Shown here: positions 6,205 to 13,231 of the stretch, in pieces
Layout: every line of letters begins with the position of its first letter
Position numbering within the stretch: the stretch's first letter is position 1
NCBI GenBank assembly: GCA_023389095.1
Contig: JAEWFB010000271.1
Location: 1 to 17,110 of the forward strand
Length of the DNA: 17,110 nt
DNA from: Actinomycetes bacterium
Lineage (GTDB): Bacteria; Actinomycetota; Actinomycetes; Actinomycetales; Dermatophilaceae
Direction of reading: 5' to 3'
Program-made: the position numbers and the translations under genes
Notes under the pieces: model-generated
What the model was told of the DNA's origin: nothing
What the model saw: only the letters and a program-made list of their open reading frames with translations
The model's database searches: none

Positions 6205-7761
6205 CTAGACGACGAGGCTCAGGGCCATGACGAGCACGAAGCCGACGACGGAGATGACGGTCTCCATCACCGACCACGACTTGATCGTCTCCCCGACGGT
6301 GAGGCCGAAGTACTCCTTGACGAGCCAGAACCCGGCGTCGTTGACGTGGCTGAAGAAGAGCGAGCCGCAGCCGATCGCCAGGACGAGCAGCGCCAGGTGG
6401 CTGGTGGTCAGCGTGGCGGCGAGCGGACCGACGATGCCTGCCGCGGTGATCGTCGCCACCGTGGCCGAGCCCGTGCCGAGCCGGATGAGCACCGCGACGA
6501 GCCAGCCGAGCAGCAGCACCGAGATGTTGACGCCGGTGGCCCAGTCCTTGATGACGTTGCCGATGCCGGCGTCGATGAGCGTCTGCTTGAACCCGCCGCC
6601 GGCGGCGACGATGAGGATGATGCCGGCGATGGGCGGCAGGGCCGCACCCACCGACGCGCTGACCTCGTTCTTGTCCATGCCGGAGCCGAGCCCGAGCACG
6701 ACGTAGCAGAACAGGACCGCGATGAGCAGGGCGACGGTCGGGGTGCCGAAGAAGTCGATGACGGTGCGAACGCCGTTCTTCTTGTCCGAGATGAGCAGCT
6801 TGGCGATGGCGTCGACGAGCATGAGCACGACCGGGAGCGTGATGCCGATGATCGCGGCGACGAACGAGACGCGTCGACGCCCGGGGGCGAGCGGCGTCTC
6901 GAGCTCGTCGTAGGTCGTGTCGTGGGTCGCGTCGTGGGTCGCGGAGCCCGCCGACCTCGCGTCGCCGACGTCGCCCGCCACGCGTCCGGCACCCACGCCT
7001 GCACCCACACCGGCACCCACACCGGCACCCACGGGTTCCAGGAAGCGGGCGTCGGCGTCCACGTACTTGGGGACCCACCGGTCCACGAAGTGCGCGAGCA
7101 CCGGGCCGGCGACGACGAGCGTCGGGATGGCGACGATGATGCCGAACAGCAGGGTGCGTCCGAGGTCGGCGTTGAGCAGGCCGATGGCGGTCAGCGGGCC
7201 CGGGTGGGGTGGCACGAGACCGTGCAGGACCGAGAGGCCGGCCAGGGCGGGGATGCCGATCTTCATGAGGGACAGTCCGGTTCGCCGGGCCACCAGGATG
7301 ATGACCGGCACGAGGAGCACGACCCCGACCTCGAAGAAGAGGGGCAGGCCGAGGATCGCCGCGATGAGCGCCATGGCCCACGGCAGCCGCCCGGGCCCGA
7401 CGCGGCCGACGATCGTCGACACGATGCGGGTGGCCCCGCCCGAGTCCTCGAGCAGCTTGCCGATCATCGCGCCGAGGGCGATGAGGACGCCCACCGCTCC
7501 CGCGGTGCTGCCGAACCCGTCGAGGAAGCTCGAGACGACGTCGCCCGGCGGCACGGTCGCCACGGCGCCGAGGACCGCCGAGCCGAGCATCAGCGACAGG
7601 AACGGGTGCACCTTGCCGATAGTGATGAGCAGGACGACCGCGAGGATGCCGAGGATGCAGGCGGCGACGAGCTGTCCGTCGCTCGCGTAGGGCACCTTCG
7701 GTGGGTCGGCCGCCAGCGCGATCGTCAGGGCCGGCGGTGCGAGGGTCGAGTTCAGGATCAT
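6205..7761 (-). CDS. gntP: GntP-family gluconate:H+ symporter
   Basis: A 518-residue integral membrane permease with about 12-14 hydrophobic segments, expected to import gluconate with protons. Typical GntP features seen are GALIGKLLEDSGGA-like text near the N-terminal third (LGAMIGKLLEDSGGATRIV), GLVPPHPGPLTAIG, and the C-terminal GCGSLFFSHVNDAGFWLVKE. Family members are usually about 440-450 residues. The excess is a hydrophilic, low-complexity insert at roughly residues 240-290 coded by two different 12-bp tandem repeats, in a predicted cytoplasmic loop. Its ATG overlaps the gntK stop by 4 bp (ATGA), so translation is probably coupled, and an AAAGGA lies upstream. The gene order gntK-gntP confirms the substrate better than the sequence alone. 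Confidence 0.94.
   Translation of the reverse strand: MILNSTLAPPALTIALAADPPKVPYASDGQLVAACILGILAVVLLITIGKVHPFLSLMLGSAVLGAVATVPPGDVVSSFLDGFGSTAGAVGVLIALGAMIGKLLEDSGGATRIVSTIVGRVGPGRLPWAMALIAAILGLPLFFEVGVVLLVPVIILVARRTGLSLMKIGIPALAGLSVLHGLVPPHPGPLTAIGLLNADLGRTLLFGIIVAIPTLVVAGPVLAHFVDRWVPKYVDADARFLEPVGAGVGAGVGAGVGAGRVAGDVGDARSAGSATHDATHDTTYDELETPLAPGRRRVSFVAAIIGITLPVVLMLVDAIAKLLISDKKNGVRTVIDFFGTPTVALLIAVLFCYVVLGLGSGMDKNEVSASVGAALPPIAGIILIVAAGGGFKQTLIDAGIGNVIKDWATGVNISVLLLGWLVAVLIRLGTGSATVATITAAGIVGPLAATLTTSHLALLVLAIGCGSLFFSHVNDAGFWLVKEYFGLTVGETIKSWSVMETVISVVGFVLVMALSLVV
6907..6942 (-). repeat. 12-bp tandem repeat (3 copies) in gntP
   Basis: Three 12-bp units. The last two are identical, GTCGTGGGTCGC, and the first differs at two positions (GTCGTAGGTCGT). 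On the coding strand they give a Thr-His-Asp-type series. They keep frame and lie in the hydrophilic loop insert. Confidence 0.8.
6988..7032 (-). repeat. 12-bp tandem repeat (3.75 copies) in gntP
   Basis: GGCACCCACACC-type units repeated from 6988, with single-base differences in the first two units. On the coding strand they specify Val-Gly-Ala-Gly four times. The repeat lies about 45 bp from the second 12-bp array and codes for part of the same cytoplasmic insert. Confidence 0.85.
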
Positions 7762-8312
7762 GCCTGGGAGTCCTTTCGCAGACCGAGCGCGCCGAGAGCG
7801 CGGTCGAGAACCTGGGCGGCGGTGCCTTCGTTCGTCACCGAGATACCCGGTTCGTCGTCGCCCAGCGGTTCGAGCGTCGCGATCTGGCTCGGCAGCAGCG
7901 ACGACGGCATGTAGTGGCCCGGTCGGTGCTCCATGCGGTCGCGGATCAGGTCCGCCGGTGCCGTGACGTGCAGGAAGCGCACGTGGGGGCGGCCGCGGCG
8001 CAGCAGGTCACGGTAGGCGCGGCGCAGCGCCGAGCAGGTCACGACGGCCGACTCCCCGGCGGCCTCCTTGGTACTGATCCAGCTGCCGATGGCCTCGAGC
8101 CAGGGCCAGCGGTCCTCGTCGGTCAGGGCCTGCCCGCTGCGCATCTTCGCGACGTTGGCCTCGGAGTGGAACGCGTCGCCCTCGGCGAACTCCCACCCCA
8201 TGACGGTCGAGATGCCCTTGGCGACGGTGGACTTCCCGCTTCCGGACACGCCCATGACGATGACGACATCGGGTCCGGTCGCTGACGTCTCGGCTACCGC
8301 ATCGTCGCCCAT
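7758..8312 (-). CDS. gntK: Gluconokinase
   Basis: A 184-residue P-loop kinase that phosphorylates gluconate to 6-phosphogluconate with ATP, feeding the pentose phosphate or Entner-Doudoroff route. Seen: Walker A GVSGSGKST at residues 21-29, the substrate loop FAEGDAFHS (43-50), ALTDEDRWPWLEAI, CSALRRAYRDLLR, and the lid and base-binding residues around HRPGHYMPSSLLPSQIATLE. These are all hallmarks of GntK, and the length is normal. The first dozen residues (MGDDAVAETSAT) precede the fold. It is first in a two-gene operon and overlaps gntP by 4 bp. The ATG is seven bases after TACGTT, consistent with a leaderless start. It is divergent from the GH13 gene, with under 100 bp for both promoters. 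No GntR-type repressor is visible nearby. Confidence 0.96.
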   Translation of the reverse strand: MGDDAVAETSATGPDVVIVMGVSGSGKSTVAKGISTVMGWEFAEGDAFHSEANVAKMRSGQALTDEDRWPWLEAIGSWISTKEAAGESAVVTCSALRRAYRDLLRRGRPHVRFLHVTAPADLIRDRMEHRPGHYMPSSLLPSQIATLEPLGDDEPGISVTNEGTAAQVLDRALGALGLRKDSQA

Positions 8313-8404
8313 GGCTTCGAACGTAGCCCGAAACCTCCGCTCGCGTAATGTCCGGTTCGGTCCTGCCCACCCCCGGCGCGGGCGCGGGTGCTTTGATGGC
8401 GTGC
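8313..8404. promoter_or_regulatory. Divergent promoter region, gntK / GH13 gene
   Basis: For gntK (minus strand) TACGTT at 8320-8325 ends seven bases before the ATG, with only a weak TTACGC 17 bases further up. On the plus strand two -10-like hexamers are seen: TAATGT (8346-8351) and TTTGAT (8392-8397), the latter seven bases before ATG 8405. No clear operator dyad was found. Confidence 0.4.
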
Positions 8405-10678
8405 ATGGAGCGCGTCGATGCCAGGACCGTGACCCAGCCGGCCGAGGAGGAGGCGGTCGCGTCCGACCCGCATGACCCGGCCGAGCACGAGCCTGCCGAG
8501 ATCAGCTACTCCGAGCACTTCTTCGCAGCGCGGCCCCAGCTGCTCCGGCCTCGCGTCCGCCTCCGCGGCCAGGGCGCTCCCGGAGCGAGCGAGCGCGTGG
8601 GCGAGCCCGTCGGCACCAACCCCGCCTACGTCGCGTGGCTGCGTCGCGAGTCGATGCTCTCGGACGCGAACACGATCGCGACGCAGTTCTCGGGCCAGGG
8701 GTCGATGTGGCAGAACCCGTTCGCGCGGCCGAACCCCGTCGCGGCCGTGGAGGTGGCCCCCGTGTGGTTCACCGCCTACCCGATCTCGATGGTGACCAAG
8801 GCGGACACCTCGTTCCTCGGCACCCTGGCCGACCCCGACCTCTGGGGCGTCTTCTCCCGCATCGGGATCCGCGCCGTGCACACCGGGCCCGTCAAGCGGG
8901 CCGGCGGCCTGTCCGGGTGGGACCCGACGCCGAGCGTGGACGGGCACTTCGACCGGATCTCGACCCAGATCGACGCGGCGTTCGGCACCGAGGACGAGTA
9001 CCGGGCCATGTGCGAGGTCGCCGCGGCCCACGGCGGCACGATCATCGACGACATCGTCCCGGGCCACACGGGCAAGGGTCCGGACTTCCGGCTCGCGGAG
9101 ATGAACGTCGGCGACTACCCCGGCATCTTCCACATGGTCCAGATCGACCCCAGCGACTGGCACCTGCTGCCCGAGGTGCGACCCGGGCGCGACTCCGCCA
9201 ACCTCGACGTCGCGGCCGAGGCGGCGCTCGAGAAGGCCGGCTACATCATCGGCCGGCTCCAGCGCGTCATCTTCCACGCACCCGGCGTCAAGGAGACGAA
9301 CTGGTCCGCGACGGCTGAGGTCGCGGGTGAGGACGGCGTCGTCCGCCGCTGGGTGTACCTGCACTACTTCAAGGAGGGCCAGCCCTCCATCAACTGGCTC
9401 GACCCGACGTTCGCCGGGATGCGCCTCGTCATCGGCGACGCGCTGCACTCCATGGGCGACCTCGGCTCGGGCGGGCTGCGCCTCGACGCCAACGGCTTCC
9501 TCGGCGTCGAGAAGTCCAGCGAGGGCGAGGCCGCCTGGTCCGAGGGCCACCCGCTGTCCGAGGCCGCGAACCAGCTGATCGGCTCCATGGTGCGCAAGGT
9601 GGGCGGCTTCAGCTTCCAGGAGCTGAACCTGACCGTCGACGACATCCGCATCACGGCCGAGGCCGGAGCCGACCTGTCCTACGACTTCGTCAACCGGCCC
9701 GCCTACCACCACGCGCTCGCCACGGCCGACACCGAGTTCCTGCGGCTGACCCTCAACATCTCGCTCGAGTCCGGCGTGCACCCCATCTCCCTCGTCCACG
9801 CCCTGCAGAACCACGACGAGCTCACGTACGAGCTGGTCCACTTCGAGACCCTGCACCGGGACGAGATGTTCACCTTCCACGGCGTCGAGGTCACCGGGAC
9901 GGCGCTGGCGGCCCACGTGCGGGGCCAGCTCGTCGAGCACCTCACGGGCGACGCGGCGCCGTACAACGCCATCTTCACGACCAACGGCATCGCGTCGACG
10001 ACCACCACCGTCATCGCCGCCGCGCTCGGCTACCGCGACCTGGACGTCGTCGACGGGCCCGACATCGACAACATCCGGCAGGCCCACCTGCTGCTGGCGA
10101 TGTTCAACGCGCTGCAGCCGGGCGTGTTCGCGCTGTCCGGGTGGGACCTCGCCGGCATGACGACGATCGACCGCGAGGAGATCGGCCACCTGCTCGCCAC
10201 CGGCGACACCCGCTGGCTGCACCGCGGCGCCTACGACCTCATGGACTACCGGCCCGACCTGTCGCAGTCGGCCTCCGGCATGCCGCGCGGCCGGTCGCTC
10301 TACGGCCCGCTGCCGGTGCAGCTGGAGGACCCGGACTCCTTCGTGTCCCGGCTCGCGCACGTCCTCCGGGTCCGCGACGCGTCGGGCATCGCCACCGCGA
10401 CCCAGGTCGAGGTGCCCTCGTGCAGCCACCCCGGCGTGCTCGTCATGGTGCACGACGACCTGCCGGGCGTGCTGCGCCAGGCCACGGTGCTCAACTTCAG
10501 CGCAGACCCCGTCGACGTGCGGGTCTCCAGCAACCACTTCACCCCCGGCTGGTACGTCCTCGACCAGCTGACCGGCGACGACGCCGGGACCGTCGACGAG
10601 CTCCACGGCGTCGACCTGACGCTGGAGGCCCACCAGGGCCGCTTCCTCACGTTCACCGAGGCTCCCGTACCGGACTGA
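8405..10678 (+). CDS. GH13 alpha-amylase-superfamily protein, trehalose-synthase-like
   Basis: A 757-residue protein (776 if ATG 8348 is used) with a GH13 TIM barrel and a C-terminal beta domain. Conserved regions appear in order. Region I is DIVPGH (Asp216, His221). Region II is LRLDANGF (nucleophile Asp361). Region III is FQELNL (acid/base Glu406). Region IV is LQNHDE (Asp471). The catalytic triad is intact. Region I has Gly where nearly all GH13 enzymes have Asn (DxxxNH), and HTGKGPDFRLAE follows. Text such as VWFTAYPISMV and RAVHTGPVKRAGGL is unlike amylases, so this is a distinct subfamily; the closest activity guess is maltose/trehalose interconversion or another alpha-glucosyl transfer. 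No signal peptide was seen, so it probably acts in the cytoplasm on storage sugars. ATG 8405 is favoured because TTTGAT lies seven bases upstream; ATG 8348 lies inside a -10-like TAATGT. Confidence 0.85.
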   Translation: MERVDARTVTQPAEEEAVASDPHDPAEHEPAEISYSEHFFAARPQLLRPRVRLRGQGAPGASERVGEPVGTNPAYVAWLRRESMLSDANTIATQFSGQGSMWQNPFARPNPVAAVEVAPVWFTAYPISMVTKADTSFLGTLADPDLWGVFSRIGIRAVHTGPVKRAGGLSGWDPTPSVDGHFDRISTQIDAAFGTEDEYRAMCEVAAAHGGTIIDDIVPGHTGKGPDFRLAEMNVGDYPGIFHMVQIDPSDWHLLPEVRPGRDSANLDVAAEAALEKAGYIIGRLQRVIFHAPGVKETNWSATAEVAGEDGVVRRWVYLHYFKEGQPSINWLDPTFAGMRLVIGDALHSMGDLGSGGLRLDANGFLGVEKSSEGEAAWSEGHPLSEAANQLIGSMVRKVGGFSFQELNLTVDDIRITAEAGADLSYDFVNRPAYHHALATADTEFLRLTLNISLESGVHPISLVHALQNHDELTYELVHFETLHRDEMFTFHGVEVTGTALAAHVRGQLVEHLTGDAAPYNAIFTTNGIASTTTTVIAAALGYRDLDVVDGPDIDNIRQAHLLLAMFNALQPGVFALSGWDLAGMTTIDREEIGHLLATGDTRWLHRGAYDLMDYRPDLSQSASGMPRGRSLYGPLPVQLEDPDSFVSRLAHVLRVRDASGIATATQVEVPSCSHPGVLVMVHDDLPGVLRQATVLNFSADPVDVRVSSNHFTPGWYVLDQLTGDDAGTVDELHGVDLTLEAHQGRFLTFTEAPVPD

Positions 10679-10704
10679 GGGCTGGAGGCCCGCTCGGCTC
10701 GCGG

Positions 10705-10744
10705 CCGCGACGTCCGACCGATCCGCCGCGTCGAGACGTCGCGG
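10705..10744 (+). terminator. Stem-loop after the GH13 gene
   Basis: CCGCGACGTC (10705-10714) pairs perfectly over 10 bp with GACGTCGCGG (10735-10744), around a 20-base loop. It starts 26 bases after the GH13 stop and ends 12 bases before the -35 of the next gene. No U-tract follows. Confidence 0.5.
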
Positions 10745-10756
10745 ACACCGGAGCCG

Positions 10757-10792
10757 TTGCCATCCCTGGAATCAGCGGCGACGCTTGGACCA
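10757..10792 (+). promoter_or_regulatory. Leaderless sigma70-type promoter of the lipoprotein gene
   Basis: TTGCCA at 10757-10762 (five of six to TTGACA), a 17-base spacer, GACGCT at 10780-10785 (keeps A2 and T6 of TANNNT), then six bases to ATG 10792. No Shine-Dalgarno precedes the ATG. Confidence 0.5.
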
Positions 10793-11214
10793 TGGGCAGG
10801 GGGCGTCGAAGGGCAGGCACGGTCGCGGCGTTGTTGACGGTGGGCGGCCTGGTCGCCGCGTGCGACACGACCGGCGTCTCGAACGCCGCTCCGCTGCTCG
10901 AGGTGTGCGGCCAGGTGATGTCGTCGACCGCCGCGGGCGCTGTCCTGACCGATGCCAGCGCCACGGGCCGGGTCGCGGGGATCCCGACCGCGGGGTCTGC
11001 GGTCTTCATGAAGGTGGCGCCCCAGTGCGATCGCGGCGCGCGCGTCACGTTCGATCCGCCCACCGGCGCCACCGTCATCGCCAGGGCGACAGCCGCAGAC
11101 GGAGAGCTCGCCGCGGTGGGGGTGTGCGTCTCCGAGAACACTGTGGCACACGTGGTTCGAGCCGACGGGTCGACGTCTTCCGTCGTCCTGCAGGAGAGCG
11201 GCGTCACCTGCTGA
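10792..11214 (+). CDS. Small predicted lipoprotein of unknown function
   Basis: A 140-residue protein beginning with a basic MGRGRRR head, a hydrophobic stretch (about 9-22) and a lipobox, LVAAC, with the lipidated Cys24. It is therefore expected to be anchored outside the cytoplasmic membrane. The mature part contains four further cysteines (39, 79, 112 and the final residue 140), enough for two disulfides, and looks like a small beta-rich domain. I do not recognise the family. The reading frame is open far upstream inside the GH13 gene in another frame, but the promoter, the signal peptide and the position of ATG 10792 all mark this as the true start. It is followed by two hairpins and converges on the arsR-phosphatase gene. 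Confidence 0.75.
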   Translation: MGRGRRRAGTVAALLTVGGLVAACDTTGVSNAAPLLEVCGQVMSSTAAGAVLTDASATGRVAGIPTAGSAVFMKVAPQCDRGARVTFDPPTGATVIARATAADGELAAVGVCVSENTVAHVVRADGSTSSVVLQESGVTC

Positions 11215-11232
11215 CGGTCGAAGTACCGACCG
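11215..11232 (+). terminator. Hairpin directly after the lipoprotein stop
   Basis: CGGTCG (11215-11220) pairs perfectly with CGACCG (11227-11232) around a six-base AAGTAC loop, beginning at the first base after the stop codon. Confidence 0.4.
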
Positions 11233-11255
11233 CGGTCGTGAGCAGGCGCATCGAA

Positions 11256-11280
11256 CAGGGTGCAGACGCTGCAGGCCCTG
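11256..11280. terminator. Hairpin between convergent lipoprotein and ArsR-phosphatase genes
   Basis: CAGGGTGCAG (11256-11265), loop ACG, then CTGCA and CCCTG with a two-base GG bulge (11269-11280). The ten paired positions would work on either strand, as needed between two converging genes. Confidence 0.5.
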
Positions 11281-11305
11281 GGACACCCCCGGGGCGCAGG
11301 CCCAT

Positions 11306-11989
11306 TCAGGCCGCTGGGGTGAAGCGCGGCGCCAGGGCGGCGACGCGCCCGGCCAGCAGGTCGAGGGCCCGGTCGAACGCGCGCGCGCCGCCGGCCGTGA
11401 CCGGGTCGGGGACGGACCAGTGGGCCCAGTCCTCGCCGTGCAGCTCCTCGTGCGCACGGTCGCAGACGGTGATGACCAGGTCGCCGGCGCGTCTCGTGTG
11501 CGACAGCAGGGCCGGCGCGACATCAGGCATCTCCAGGCCGTGGCGGGAGGCGGCAGCAGCCGCACGGTCGTGGATGCGCTCGCCGGGGTGGGTGCCGGCG
11601 GAGGCCGCGCGGACCGGGCTGGCGCGGCGCCACAGGGCCGCGGCCAGGTGCGAGCGGGCGGTGTTGGCCGTGCACACGAAGAGCACTCGACGGGGGCGCG
11701 CCAGCGTGGCTCCCGAGCGGCCCGCTGCGGGCACGGCGTCCGGCACGAGCGTCACGTAGGTCCGCCGGCCGTCACCTTCGGACTTCTGGCGAGAGACGAG
11801 ACCGGCGTCCTGCAGCACGTTGAGGTGGTGTGCGAGCAGGTTCGACGGGACGTCGAGCAGCACACCGAGCTCGGACGCGGCGGCGTCGCTGACGCACAGC
11901 CGGTCGACGATCCGCAGACGCGTGATGTCGGCCAGTGCCGCGTGCGCGCGCACCCGGTGCTCCAGCTCGTCAATTCGCTCAACGTTCAT
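11306..11989 (-). CDS. ArsR-type HTH fused to low-molecular-weight phosphatase/arsenate-reductase domain
   Basis: A 227-residue fusion. Residues 1-85 form an ArsR/SmtB winged helix (LADITRLRIVDRL..., recognition segment NLLAHHLNVLQDAGLV). Residues 100-227 are a low-molecular-weight phosphatase fold with the CX5R loop VCTANTARS (Cys106, Arg112) and the acid Asp195-Pro196 in WSVPDPV. Such fusions occur in actinobacterial arsenic loci; the HTH half should repress and the second half may reduce arsenate or sense it. In classical ArsR, arsenite binds the CVC motif of LCVCDL. Here the same place reads LCVSD, keeping Cys32 but losing the second Cys, so sensing must differ. Only Cys176 is otherwise available. 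ATG 11989 is seven bases from a CAAACT -10 with a TTGACG -35; the reading frame upstream of it runs into the aquaporin gene and is not coding. Confidence 0.9.
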   Translation of the reverse strand: MNVERIDELEHRVRAHAALADITRLRIVDRLCVSDAAASELGVLLDVPSNLLAHHLNVLQDAGLVSRQKSEGDGRRTYVTLVPDAVPAAGRSGATLARPRRVLFVCTANTARSHLAAALWRRASPVRAASAGTHPGERIHDRAAAAASRHGLEMPDVAPALLSHTRRAGDLVITVCDRAHEELHGEDWAHWSVPDPVTAGGARAFDRALDLLAGRVAALAPRFTPAA

Positions 11990-12034
11990 TGACTCAAGTT
12001 TGACTGAGCCAAATCTGCCCGTCAACATCATCGT
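11990..12034. promoter_or_regulatory. Overlapping divergent leaderless promoters with shared operator
   Basis: Plus strand: -35 TTGACT (12000-12005), 17 bases, -10 CAACAT (12023-12028), six bases, GTG of the aquaporin. Minus strand: -35 TTGACG (12020-12025), 17 bases, -10 CAAACT (11997-12002), seven bases, ATG of the ArsR fusion. Each promoter's -10 overlaps the other's -35. A dyad TCAA-GT-TTGA (11994-12003; five of six when each arm is extended to ACTCAA/TTGACT) lies on one -35 and one -10, so a single bound ArsR dimer would block both. Confidence 0.7.
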
Positions 12035-12766
12035 GTGACGACTCCCGCACCACTGTCCCGCCGGCTCCTGGCCGAGCTCCTCGGAACCGCGCTCCTCGTG
12101 ACGGTCGTGGTCGGTTCGGGAATCGCCGCACAACAGCTGTCCCCGAACGACATCGGCCTGCAGCTGCTGGAGAACAGCATCGCCACCGCCCTCGGGCTGA
12201 CCGTGCTGATCCTGATGTTCGGTCCCGTCTCCGGGGCGCACTTCAACCCGGTCGTCTCGCTCGCGGACTGGTTCCTGGGCCGCCGCGCCGGCCACGGTCT
12301 GCACCCGAGCGACCTCGGGGCGTACGTGGTCGTGCAGGTGCTCGGCGCCATCGGCGGCGCCCTGCTCGCCAATGCCATGTTCGGCGTCGGCACGGCGCTC
12401 TCGACCAAGGGCCGCCTGACCGCCGGGCACGGGATCAGCGAGGTGGTCGCGACCGCCGGTCTCGTGGCACTCGTCTTCGCACTGGCCCGCACCGGTCGTG
12501 CCGCCCTGGCCGCACCCGCAGTCGGGGCGTACATCGGGGCCGCGTACTGGTTCACCAGCTCCACCTCGTTCGCGAACCCTGCGGTCACCATCGGCCGCGT
12601 CTTCTCCGACACCTTCGCCGGCATCGCGCCGGGCTCGGTGCCCGGCTTCGTCGCGGCCCAGCTCGTCGGCCTGGTCGTCGGCGTGGCCCTGACGCTGGCG
12701 CTCTACCCCGACGCCGGCCAGAGCGCCGACGACGTGGTCATCCCCCACGGCCGGCGAACACCCTGA
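12035..12766 (+). CDS. Aquaporin-family channel of an arsenic locus
   Basis: A 243-residue major intrinsic protein with six membrane spans and two pore half-helices. The first box is HFNPVVS (Asn71-Pro72-Val73, Val replacing the usual Ala) and the second is FANPAVTIGR (Asn181-Pro182-Ala183, Arg187). The selectivity-filter arginine is kept. Aquaporins in ars operons, such as Sinorhizobium AqpS, let arsenite leave the cell after ArsC has made it. With no ArsB or Acr3 gene in sight, that role fits well here. The GTG start follows a well-formed promoter by six bases, so the message is probably leaderless and repressed by the divergent ArsR fusion. arsC follows after 32 bp. Transport of arsenite is inferred from neighbours. 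Confidence 0.92.
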   Translation: MTTPAPLSRRLLAELLGTALLVTVVVGSGIAAQQLSPNDIGLQLLENSIATALGLTVLILMFGPVSGAHFNPVVSLADWFLGRRAGHGLHPSDLGAYVVVQVLGAIGGALLANAMFGVGTALSTKGRLTAGHGISEVVATAGLVALVFALARTGRAALAAPAVGAYIGAAYWFTSSTSFANPAVTIGRVFSDTFAGIAPGSVPGFVAAQLVGLVVGVALTLALYPDAGQSADDVVIPHGRRTP

Positions 12767-12798
12767 ACCGCCACACCACCGATCGAGGAGCCCCCACC

Positions 12799-13224
12799 AT
12801 GACCGACCCGCCGTCCGTCCTGTTCGTCTGCATCCACAACGCCGGCCGCTCCCAGATGGCCGCCGCCTACCTGCACCACCTGTCCGGCGGCGCCGTCGAG
12901 GTCCGCTCGGCCGGGTCCGCGCCGGCAGACCGCGTCAACCCCTCCGCCGCCGCAGCCATGGCGGAGGACGGCATCGACATCACCGCCGAGACCCCCACGA
13001 TCCTCACCACCGGGGCCGTCGCGGACTCCGACGTCGTCATCACCATGGGTTGCGGCGACACCTGCCCGATCTTCCCCGGCAAGCGTTACGAGGACTGGGA
13101 CCTCGAGGACCCCGCCGGCAAGGACGTCGAGTCGGTGCGCCCTATCCGCGACGACATCAAGCGCCGCGTCCTCGACCTGCTCGACTCCCTCGACGTCGCG
13201 CCGGTCGGGCCGGTCGTGCCGTGA
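12799..13224 (+). CDS. arsC: Arsenate reductase, low-molecular-weight phosphatase type
   Basis: A 141-residue cytoplasmic enzyme that reduces arsenate to arsenite. The CX5R loop is VCIHNAGRSQM, with nucleophile Cys11 and Arg17. Two more cysteines, Cys85 and Cys89 in MGCGDTCPIF, match the relay cysteines of thioredoxin-linked ArsC. Asp104-Pro105 in WDLEDPAGK is the general acid. All are present, so it should be active, and the three-cysteine layout favours disulfide-relay reduction by thioredoxin over the one-cysteine mycothiol route, though the latter is common in actinobacteria. GAGGAG lies nine bases upstream of the ATG. It is second in the operon after the aquaporin. Its stop lies seven bases from the end of a convergent small gene. 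Confidence 0.95.
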   Translation: MTDPPSVLFVCIHNAGRSQMAAAYLHHLSGGAVEVRSAGSAPADRVNPSAAAAMAEDGIDITAETPTILTTGAVADSDVVITMGCGDTCPIFPGKRYEDWDLEDPAGKDVESVRPIRDDIKRRVLDLLDSLDVAPVGPVVP

Positions 13225-13231
13225 CCGCTGC

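Noticed and set aside
6907..7032. Short tandem repeats considered as a CRISPR array
   Set aside because: 12-bp units are contiguous with no spacers and are in frame inside gntP.
6346..7914. 522-codon plus-strand frame opposite gntP and gntK
   Set aside because: Asp/Glu/Arg/Gly-rich shadow of two well-recognised minus-strand genes.
8294..10633. 779-codon minus-strand frame opposite the GH13 gene
   Set aside because: The plus strand has an intact GH13 catalytic triad. The antisense frame is low-complexity and unrecognisable.
10141..10791. Long upstream extension of the lipoprotein frame
   Set aside because: It overlaps the GH13 gene in a different frame. Signal peptide and promoter place the start at 10792.
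11990..12748. Upstream extension of the ArsR-phosphatase frame
   Set aside because: It runs antisense through the aquaporin gene. The HTH domain begins right after ATG 11989, which has a good promoter.
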